DNA of 10,896 bases from Russula earlei (Eukaryota > Basidiomycota > Agaricomycetes > Russulales > Russulaceae), in assembly GCA_025769875.1 (NCBI GenBank), contig JAGFNK010001320.1, positions 1 to 10,896 of the forward strand, in the 5' to 3' direction. Positions 1 through 5,316 of the stretch are shown piece after piece. Position 1 is the first letter of the stretch, and every line of letters begins with the position of its first letter. The position numbers were made by a program, and so were the translations under genes. The notes beneath the pieces were generated by a model that was given only the letters and a program-made list of their open reading frames with translations, made no database searches and had not been told where the DNA came from.

Positions 1-273
1 AGACGTTGCAATGAAATAAACAGTGATAATATTGGTGTACTTTTTTGCTATGCTACGACAAAATTATATTATCCAACTGTCCAATAGCATTATGAAATTG
101 ATGGCGCATGCCGGGTACATGACCAGCTGTTGACTGTGCAAACATGAGTAGAGGTTCTAGAACGAAGAGACGACTCACAGCTAGATCAAGTTGTTTCAGT
201 GGTTGTTGAAACCACAAACGAAGTGAGAGTCAATCTTGAAGGGCATCAAGGTCAAGCTCAGCAATCGGTACTC

Positions 274-369
274 CTGAGATTCGAGTCGAACGAGTCGAAA
301 CAGAGGCCATGGTGTAAATAAATAGTCAGTGATACAATAACCACATAATACAGTAAACAATGTACTCAC
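274..369 (-). other. Predicted spliceosomal intron (96 bases)
   Basis: The donor is AAG|GTGAGT and the acceptor CTCAG|GA. A CTGAC branch-like sequence lies at 329 to 325. The intron separates a phase 1 exon end from an exon that continues in the correct phase. Branch to acceptor distance is about 50 bases, somewhat long for fungi. Confidence 0.55.
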
Positions 370-428
370 CTTGCCAGAGAGTATAGCGGCGATCAAATTT
401 GGGGATGAGACAATGGGCTGTTGACCAC

Positions 429-474
429 CTGTTTTGCAACGACATGAAAATCAAAGAAAAAAAGAAAAACGCAC
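429..474 (-). other. Predicted spliceosomal intron (46 bases)
   Basis: On the minus strand it starts GTGCGTTTTTC and ends GCAAAACAG. Splicing it out keeps the frame open (phase 2 exon end joined to a one-base exon start). The donor lies in a CCCGC|GTGCG context that recurs elsewhere in this gene. Confidence 0.5.
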
Positions 475-589
475 GCGGGAAAACATGCGTTTTCTTGCCA
501 TCCGGTATCGAATGTGGGGATTGTACCATCGCCTGTGGAGGGAACTTGGAGCACTTCAGGAGAGGGCGGAGGGTATGAGAGAAAGCCCA

Positions 590-854
590 CTAAAACGAAA
601 AGGACAAACGCACCTGATCATGTGAATATCACGCGCACGCGCGAGAGAAAGCAATGAAAACGATAACAATATAGAAAGAAACAAAGAAAAAAAAACGCAG
701 AGCCCAACACGTGAAAATAGCACACGCGGGAAAAAATGTCGCATGATCAGGTATTCGAATATGGAGTGGTAAGAAAAAGTAAGAAAACAAAGGGGAAAAA
801 AAAGGCCACTGTGACTGTTCTGACCCGACAGTGGGGTCTGGAAGGGCTTGTTAC
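590..854 (-). other. Probable long intron, pyrimidine-rich on the minus strand
   Basis: Nothing here is clearly coding. On the minus strand the stretch is T- and C-rich. It runs from a possible GTAACA donor at 854 (phase 1 exon end) to the GTTTTAG acceptor at 590 (two-base exon start), so the phases agree. Two weaker donors slightly downstream have the same phase, so the exact exon end is uncertain. It contains a second copy of the CCCGC|GTGTG donor-like context at about 729 to 720, which may be a decayed internal exon boundary. Confidence 0.3.
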
Positions 855-1015
855 CTGCAAATTCGTGCCTCGCAAGCGTTTTTTCCTTCAATTTTGGCTG
901 GTGAAAAGAAATTTTCAGGAACATGATGGAGCAAGCAGGTTGTATGACTTGAGATTCGCACACACGTCTCGATCCAGCATAATCCTGAAACCTTCAATCT
1001 GTTCGTCCACCCAGT
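855..1015 (-). pseudogene. Internal exon of the same unknown gene, with a one-base frameshift
   Basis: On the minus strand the reading from 1015 begins DWVDEQIEGFRIMLDRDVC and continues as a convincing charged, helical protein segment. It hits TGA near 920, while a neighbouring frame carries on with FLKISFHQPKLKEKTLARHEF up to the putative donor at 854. One missing base near 922 to 927 would restore continuity. The upstream boundary is weak: the acceptor would be TCAAG, paired with a GTACGT donor at 1086 (71-base intron, CTGAC inside). I infer a decayed exon; the family is unknown. Confidence 0.4.
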
Positions 1016-1288
1016 CTTGACGAACGGAGCGCCGTCAGTCATGCGCACGTCCAATTAACGAGTGAGCGAGACGCCATTCGACGTACCTGTCTGTGCACGC
1101 AGCGCCACACGTCTCGCCCACCTTACAGTGACTCCTACCAGCCGGACGATCGTTCTCGCTATAGGGACTCGCACGGCTCCTCCCGCCATGACTCAGAAGG
1201 GCGAGGAAGAGACCGTGACGAAAAACAATATGACTCCGGACGCAAGTTTATAAAGTTTCGGTGTGCCATGATCAGATCTGCGAGCTGA
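989..1288 (+). other. Open plus-strand stretch rich in Arg, Asp and Ser (probably antisense to the decayed gene)
   Basis: One plus-strand frame is open for 99 codons between TGA at 986 and TGA at 1286, with no early ATG. Its second half reads like an RD/RS-rich low-complexity protein (for example DDRSRYRDSHGSSRH and GRGRDRDEKQYDSG). A possible intron (1261 to 1300, GTGTGC donor, CTGAC, ACTAG) follows. The minus strand carries the better supported gene on both sides, and its codons are exactly in register here, so this may be an antisense shadow. Strand cannot be decided by eye. Confidence 0.2.
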
Positions 1289-1300
1289 CATCAACACTAG

Positions 1301-1427
1301 GGATCCAATGAAGCGGTGGGCATACCCTTTGGCAGGAGTCATGGGCCTGAATGACGGATAGTAGCCAATGGCGAGGCAGGGAATGGCCAAAATTGTCGAA
1401 GCGCGCATTCGTTGTGAGGGGTGTCAT
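1301..1427 (-). pseudogene. Possible further exon of the unknown minus-strand gene
   Basis: A minus-strand frame opening with ATG at 1427 reads NARFDNFGHSLPRHWLL and onward with natural-looking composition until a TGA near 1275. It lies between the exon groups at 1715 to 1905 and 855 to 1015 on the same strand. No reliable splice sites were found on either side, and a plus-strand frame with two adjacent TAG codons overlaps it. I treat it as a weak exon candidate of the same decayed gene. Confidence 0.25.
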
Positions 1428-1645
1428 GAAATTAAGATGATGAACAGCCGTGGAAGTATGCCAGTGATCATGGACAAGATGGCATTATAGAGAAAATATA
1501 AAGGTTGTTGGCAACCAGTACCAACTCGGGGAAGAAATACTGCTGGGAAGGACGGCCAGTGACATTTGAGGTATTTGGAAGCGGGGAGAACGGCCTTTCG
1601 TGGGCCTGCAAATGGTCGCGTACATGCGCACCGCGCGACCTATTC
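1424..1645 (-). pseudogene. Exon of the unknown gene following a canonical intron; TAG at its second codon
   Basis: The exon starts after a strong TTATGTCTTCCAG acceptor. In the phase carried over from the preceding exon it reads Glu, then TAG (1642 to 1640), then VARCACTRPFAGPRKAVLP and on to TGA at 1426, about 70 codons that look natural. Other frames are also open here, including one containing PLPNTSNVTGRPSQQYFFPE, so a frameshift within the exon is possible. With the early stop this supports decay. Its true 3' boundary is not defined. Confidence 0.4.
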
Positions 1646-1714
1646 CTGGAAGACATAAGTTAGTTAGCACTGTACACAGTAGAGGAGAGAGGGGAGAGAA
1701 AAACGAAAACTTAC
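1646..1714 (-). other. Predicted spliceosomal intron (69 bases), near-consensus
   Basis: This is the clearest intron in the window. The donor is GTAAGT (1714 to 1709), followed by a T- and C-rich body, a GTGCTAACTAAC branch region close to the 3' end, and a TTCCAG acceptor at 1646. It fixes the minus strand as the sense strand for the gene. Confidence 0.7.
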
Positions 1715-1783
1715 AAAATGCGTGAGACACCTCGTAAGCGTCTTGATGGCTGCGTCATCACCGCGATCCTGGCCATGCTGTTG
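1715..1783 (-). pseudogene. Internal exon of the unknown gene (23 codons, phase 0 to 0)
   Basis: The exon lies between a TACTCACAG acceptor (1784) and a GTAAGT donor (1714). It encodes 23 codons without a stop, including QQHGQDRGDDAAIKTLTRCL. It is flanked by two introns of 45 and 69 bases whose phases agree with the neighbouring exons. I do not recognise the sequence; it is hydrophilic and then helical. Confidence 0.55.
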
Positions 1784-1828
1784 CTGTGAGTAAAATGTGT
1801 ATAATATAAAAGCAATAAAAAAGCGCAC
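1784..1828 (-). other. Predicted spliceosomal intron (45 bases)
   Basis: The donor is CCCG|GTGCGCTTTTTT and the acceptor TTTTACTCACAG. It is AT-rich and joins two phase 0 exon ends. The donor resembles that of the 429 to 474 intron (GTGCGTTTTTC). Confidence 0.5.
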
Positions 1829-1905
1829 CGGGTTTGTGGTCACACAGAATTGTTTTCATGGGCATTGGGTATTCTTGTGGTCTGGCCTAGAGTCGCCACG
1901 TGTCA
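1829..1905 (-). pseudogene. Internal exon of the unknown gene with an in-frame TGA
   Basis: The exon begins after a pyrimidine-rich CACTGCAG acceptor and ends at CCCG|GTGCGC. In the phase that matches the next exon it reads TRGDSRPDHKNTQCP, then TGA (1858 to 1856), then KQFCVTTNP. Arg (CGA) would suit the TGA position. The acceptor lies inside the 18-base palindrome at 1900 to 1917. Composition and phase agreement support an exon, but the start could lie elsewhere. Confidence 0.4.
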
Positions 1906-1917
1906 CTGCAGTGACAC
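1900..1917. repeat. Perfect 18-base palindrome
   Basis: GTGTCACTGCAGTGACAC equals its own reverse complement. It overlaps the putative acceptor of the 1829 to 1905 exon. It could be a protein-binding site or chance. Confidence 0.6.
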
Positions 1918-2266
1918 AGGAGGAGACAGGATTGGGGGGACACAGGTAGAAGAAGAGCTTTCAAGGGTCTGCTTGGAAGAAGGGTGTGGGAAGCAGAGGG
2001 AGAGGATGAGAGAGAGGGCGCGAAAACGAAAACGAAAAACGCTCGTGTAGAAATCATAGCTCGCGGGGAAATTCGAATCACCTGTGAAATAGCCAGTGAG
2101 ATATTGAGGAGACTGGCAACTTGGGAGTCTTGAACTGGGACCATGGGGAAGGAAGAGTGGGAATGGAAAGGACTGGAAAGGAAGGAGACGAAGAGGAGGA
2201 GAGGAAGGACGGCAAAACGAAAACGAACACGCGTTCAAGACGCCGCGGTTGAAAGATTTTTTTCAT
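1906..2266 (-). pseudogene. Upstream exon candidates of the unknown gene
   Basis: Two phase-compatible pieces are visible on the minus strand. A 12-codon piece (2266 to 2231, beginning ATG) ends at CGC|GTGTTCGTTTTCG. A 58-base pyrimidine-rich intron (2230 to 2173) ends TTTCCAG. Then comes a 44-codon open piece (2172 to 2041) containing QSPQYLTGYFTGDSNFPASY. After it the sequence GAGCGTTTTTCG looks like a mutated donor of the GTGCGTTTTTC type. A further open piece (1968 to 1906, containing TLESSSSTCVPPILSPP) follows a CAAGCAG acceptor but does not join cleanly. Whether 2266 is the true start is unknown. Confidence 0.3.
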
Positions 2267-2270
2267 TGCT

Positions 2271-2743
2271 TAGTAATATATTGGTGCCCTACACCCCAAT
2301 CCGGTGACCCTCCCACCCAGCTCATTGTTTTTTTTTTTCAAAGTCGTGCGCGCCACGCTTCACGAGTGCGAGTGTCGTTACATCGTCCCCATTCAATTGG
2401 ACAACTCCAACTTCTCATTGGTTGCCTCTCACAAGAAATCGAAGCACACACATCACATCAACCATGCGTTGAATGAGTGTCGCCATGCTACGCTTACGTA
2501 GAGTGAACCACGGATCCTCCTGCTCCTCACCTGGCCCATCCAAATACAGGATATTCTGGTTAGAAGGGAGAATGCATCGGACAATGGGAAAGGGGAGACG
2601 TTTTACACAAGGTGAGTTATACTGAACTTAAGACCACAATTGGTGCAGATATAGATATATATAGTTAATGTCCGTCTTTCAACGTCCTGCCGCGCATTTC
2701 CACTGCAATGATGCCCACCTGCCACATTTTGGAACGCCCTCGT
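2271..2743. other. No supported gene; possible upstream region of the minus-strand gene
   Basis: No convincing coding frame is seen. On the minus strand it contains CCAAT-type sequences (ACCAATGAG near 2418 and CCAATTG near 2398) upstream of the first exon candidate. That would suit a promoter but is weak evidence. A small inverted repeat, CTACG/CGTAG with a four-base loop, lies near 2488 to 2501. Confidence 0.2.
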
Positions 2744-3199
2744 CATCGCCACTCCCCTCGCACCTCCGCCATCCTGCAAGCAACAGACATCGCGCCCTTG
2801 CGATCGCTTTTGCGCGCGCGCTCTCCCGACAAACTGATGCACCCCAAAACGATGTCTGATCGGCCCTGCCCAACGCCACTCCCTCGCCGCCTTCATCATC
2901 CTGCCAACACACGCCACGCGATTGCGATCACCTTCGCACGCGCGTTCCCCTGACAAATCGACACACACGAAGGCCGAACGGTCCCGCCCAATGCCACTCC
3001 CCCACCTCCATCATCTCACCGTCGCGCGCGCGCCCTCCCGACAAATCGACACACCACACGAAGGCCGAATGGTCCTGCCCAACGCCACTCCCTCGCCGCC
3101 TCCATCACGCCAGCACACGCCGCGCGATCGGGTTCTTCCGATAAACCGGCGCACCCAAAGTGAAGGCCAAACGGTCCCGCGCAACGCCACTGCCCTCGA
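2744..3199. repeat. Degenerate tandem repeat, about four units of 91 to 127 bases
   Basis: Units start at about 2744, 2871, 2989 and 3080, with a partial fifth at 3182. Each opens with a form of CAACGCCACTCCC. Most then carry a (G/C)-rich CGCGCG block, a CCCGACAAATCGACACAC-like block, and GAAGGCCGAACGGTCC before the next unit. Unit lengths are about 127, 118, 91 and 102 bases, so the copies differ by internal deletions. Many copy differences are C/T or G/A at CpG. Part of the pattern reappears loosely at 3440 to 3500. Open frames inside it are repeat artefacts. Confidence 0.75.
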
Positions 3200-3230
3200 T
3201 GTCATTGAGCGGCGTTCTGGCTTTCAGGTA

Positions 3231-3286
3231 CTTTCTTTCCTTTCCCTTTCTTTTCTTTCTTCTTTCCTTTCTCTTTCTTTTCTCTT
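3231..3286 (+). repeat. Uninterrupted 56-base pyrimidine tract
   Basis: Every base is C or T, mostly CTTT/CCTTT motifs. It is preceded by TTTCAG|GTACTT and followed by GGTCTAG, so it could sit in an intron, but no flanking exon is recognisable. It could also be a simple-sequence repeat with triplex-forming potential. Confidence 0.7.
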
Positions 3287-3625
3287 ATGTTCTTGCCGTT
3301 GGTCTAGGGTATGCAGGACTGTCCTGCTGGACCTATTGGAATCGGAATCATCGTGCACGGCGGAGACGACGCTCCACGTGCCGCAGCTGCTCCCCCAGCG
3401 CCTGCACGCTCACCACGCGCGCGATTTTACATGCTTGACCCCGCCTCCATCATCCCGACATGTCACGCTACTACGATCGCCTTCGCGCATGCTCACCCAC
3501 CTCTCACTCTTCTTTTTTTATTTTCTCTTCTTTTAGCCACTCGACTCTGGTCTATAAACATGAACATACGAGTAGGCTAGTCAATAATAATAGAACCTGA
3601 GTTCTATCATTCTGAATGTCCCTGC
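3287..3625. other. No supported gene
   Basis: The stretch is GC-rich at first and then pyrimidine-rich on the plus strand (3500 to 3537). It has a small perfect inverted repeat, TAGAAC/GTTCTA with a four-base loop, at 3591 to 3606. I see no domain or splice-consistent exon. Confidence 0.3.
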
Positions 3626-3838
3626 ATGTGTGTGTTCCCTCCTTTGGGCGAGGGTGTGAAGGAGTATCAAGATGGGTCGAAGGGGCCGGGGCGGAAGAAT
3701 TGGCTGAGTGATGAGAAGAGGGGCGATAATTTCGCCCTGAATGGGGAGACATTATCGACTACCTGTATTTCCGGCCGATATAGTATACTATTACTTGGCT
3801 GGGCAATAGACGGAGACGCAACAGTCAATACAGATTGA
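3626..3838 (+). CDS. Weak small ORF, hypothetical (70 aa)
   Basis: This ATG-to-stop frame has a fairly protein-like middle (for example GRKNWLSDEKRGDNFALNG). I recognise no domain, signal peptide or membrane segment. The opposite strand is also open over most of it. There is no supporting splice or promoter context, and it lies between a satellite-like repeat and transposon remnants. It may be a fragment of an exon or chance. Confidence 0.15.
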   Translation: MCVFPPLGEGVKEYQDGSKGPGRKNWLSDEKRGDNFALNGETLSTTCISGRYSILLLGWAIDGDATVNTD

Positions 3839-4103
3839 AAACATTTGCTAACTAAATATCTGCATGGAAATAAAGAGTCTGCCTTCTAATTCCAAGCAAT
3901 GCTATGCCTCAGCCTTGAAACCCCAGTAATATGACGGCTTGGCTGAAGTATGCACTTAGCCGCCGTACTTTTGACGACCGCGAGTGATCGAGTGATCGAG
4001 CGGGACTTACTGACAGTTATTGACAGTTATTGACAGCTATTACATGATTATCTGCCTTATTTCGCTTATTGATAAATTATTCTGTCGCTAGCTCCTCGCT
4101 AGC
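3839..4103. other. Non-coding stretch with short tandem repeats at the edge of the truncated element
   Basis: No gene is seen. It includes GTGATCGA twice in tandem (about 3985 to 4000) and a 10-base unit, TGACAGTTAT, three times (4011 to 4040, the last copy with one change). TCGCTAGC occurs twice with three bases between (4085 to 4092 and 4096 to 4103), exactly where the retroelement reading frame loses its family character. This could be part of another repeat family that I cannot identify. Confidence 0.4.
4011..4040 (+). repeat. Tandem repeat, 3 x 10 bases (TGACAGTTAT)
   Basis: Three consecutive copies; the third reads TGACAGCTAT. Confidence 0.8.
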
Positions 4104-4996
4104 AAATGGGGTTTTTCCTGATGAGCAGTGTGGAACATGGGAGATGATGGAGGCGAAGGGGAGTGAGCAGAAGGCAACACAGAAGACATAGGCTGATCTC
4201 CCCCATGAATTGGCTGCTGTGAGTGATAAAAGTCCTCTGGAGAGTTGTCCAGGGTCTCTGGGAGACATGTGAAGGGAGGGGGGGGGTCCAATAATGAATT
4301 GAGATGAGGGGGGGGTAATTGGGGTGCTGATTGTTTTTTGTTCATGAAGAAGCGCTCATCAAAGTCAGCTCTTTCTGAAATGATCACCTTCTTGGTGACA
4401 GGATTGTAGAATTTCCATGCCTTGTACCCCTGAGGGTATCCAATGAAGATGCACTTCTCCATGTGCACTCCTAGGCTTCCAAGTGGTCTCTTGTCCCTCT
4501 GAATGAGCACATAAGCAGTACATCCCCAGACCCGAACCATAGAGAGATCTGGCTTAGTCCCATAGAAAGATTCACGAGGAGTACTGTTGCTCAGTGCTGT
4601 GGTGGTGATCCTGTTGCTAACAGAGATGAATGCAGCCAGTGCTTCGCCCCAGAATGATGTGGGCATCCCAGACTCAAAGAGCATAGAGATAACACCTTCC
4701 TCCATTGTCCTGTTGGCCCTCTCTGCCACACCATTCTGCTGGGGTCGATTCCTAGCTGTGTGCTGCCTCTGGATGCCATGATCTATGCAGAAAGAGTCAA
4801 ACTCTCTAGACATGTACTCCCCACCCTTGTCATCTCTCAGTGTGCCTACCCTCTGTCCTGTGACATTCTCAGCCCAAGATTTGAACTGTTTGAAGGCCAT
4901 GAATGTCTCTGATTTGTGCTTTAGGAGATAGACAGCTTTAAAGTGAGAGAAGTCATCAATAAAGGTGACCCAGTAGCGATATCCCTGAGCTGTTTG
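4104..4996 (-). pseudogene. Integrase core and C-terminal part of the older copia element (downstream half)
   Basis: This half carries most of the catalytic integrase core of a copia polyprotein. After the insertion point it continues GYRYWVTFIDDF. Next come the second catalytic Asp in RDDKGGEY (codon 4831 to 4829) and, after 35 intervening residues, the catalytic Glu in NGVAERANRT (4723 to 4721), the DDE spacing of this family. The C-terminal integrase signatures follow (VWGCTAYV, CIFIGYPQGYKAWKFY). A Pro-rich linker partly encoded by long G runs (about 4276 to 4317) comes next, and the frame ends at 4092 to 4090. Reverse transcriptase and RNase H should follow but are absent. The frame is open throughout and CpG is rare. 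The first five bases (4992 to 4996) are the target duplication. Confidence 0.85.
4992..4996 (+). repeat. Target-site duplication, left copy (GTTTG)
   Basis: This five-base sequence touches the TG of the left LTR and is identical to 9788 to 9792. Five bases is the usual Ty1/copia target duplication. Confidence 0.93.
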
Positions 4997-5243
4997 TGTT
5001 GGATGTGCAGCCACCCGGTGGTGTGTGTACGGACAAAGCCAGACTGTACGCGTAAATATTTGAATCAGTTGTTGTTCTTTTTTTCCCTCAGTCTTTCATA
5101 CACAAGACTGAGGTCAGTACCACACTCTCTTACTTCTTTTCTAGAACTAATACTGTACATAGCAAAGCTTCCTTTAGGTTAGATCACTAACTAATACAGT
5201 CTTTCACACACAAGACTGAGCAAAGCTTCCTTTAGCTTCAACA
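4997..5243 (+). repeat. 5' LTR (247 bases)
   Basis: It starts TGTTGGATGTGCAGCC and ends CTTCAACA. It has the same length as the 3' LTR with 12 differences and no indels by my alignment. It contains a 10-base inverted repeat, CCTCAGTCTT/AAGACTGAGG (5086 to 5113, 8-base loop), and a second copy of that hairpin with a 7-base stem at 5197 to 5218. Each hairpin is followed downstream by AGCAAAGCTTCCTTTAG (5161 to 5177 and 5219 to 5235). It should hold the promoter and the polyadenylation signals, which I cannot place with confidence. Confidence 0.95.
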
Positions 5244-5259
5244 GATTATGAGACCTGAC
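5244..5259 (+). promoter_or_regulatory. Primer binding site, complementary to a methionine tRNA anticodon arm
   Basis: GATTATGAGACCTGAC directly follows the LTR. Its reverse complement, GTCAGGTCTCATAATC, contains the CUCAUAA loop with a CAU anticodon and one stem side, as in fungal methionine tRNAs. This implies priming by an internally cleaved tRNA half, the strategy known from Drosophila copia, not by the tRNA 3' end. The match to a real tRNA of this species is inferred. Confidence 0.6.
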
Positions 5260-5316
5260 AGCTACTAATTACATCAACATCCCAAATAAAGCTATCTTTT
5301 CCCATAACAAAGCAGA

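Larger units (their letters stand above)
53..589 (-). pseudogene. 3' end of an intron-containing gene of unknown family (three exons, one in-frame TGA)
   Basis: I do not recognise this protein. On the minus strand three exons join with matching phases: 589 to 475, 428 to 370 and 273 to 53. The first intron (474 to 429, 46 bases) has a GTGCGT donor and an AACAG acceptor behind a T-rich tract. The second (369 to 274, 96 bases) has a GTGAGT donor, a CTGAC branch-like site and a CTCAG acceptor. The first exon enters after a GTTTTAG acceptor. Joined in phase, they give a Pro/Ser/Thr-rich stretch, then a Leu-rich probably helical C-terminus containing FQQPLKQLDLAVSRL, and stop at TAG (55 to 53). 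One TGA (232 to 230) interrupts the last exon. The frame stays protein-like after it, and CGA (Arg) would fit there, so I read a nonsense mutation. Exon phasing is seen; function is unknown. Confidence 0.55.

Noticed and set aside
556..963. A 135-codon minus-strand frame taken as one gene
   Set aside because: Its first and last parts are in the wrong frame for the better exon readings and its middle is translation of a T-rich intron; only a segment near 855 to 925 is plausibly coding.
2603..2968. A 121-codon minus-strand open frame
   Set aside because: It is antisense to the same tandem repeat, with repeated residues mirroring the repeat units.
2922..3536. A 204-codon plus-strand open frame over the GC-rich region
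   Set aside because: It runs through the tandem repeat and the pyrimidine tract; all frames are open there because of composition, and the product is low-complexity repeat translation with no domain.
3930..4103. A solo LTR of another family
   Set aside because: It begins with a plausible TGACGG but no matching end with a target duplication was found.
4992..5014. ATG at 5014 as the start of a separate integrase gene
   Set aside because: The first six codons lie in the inserted LTR; the frame is the downstream half of the split polyprotein.
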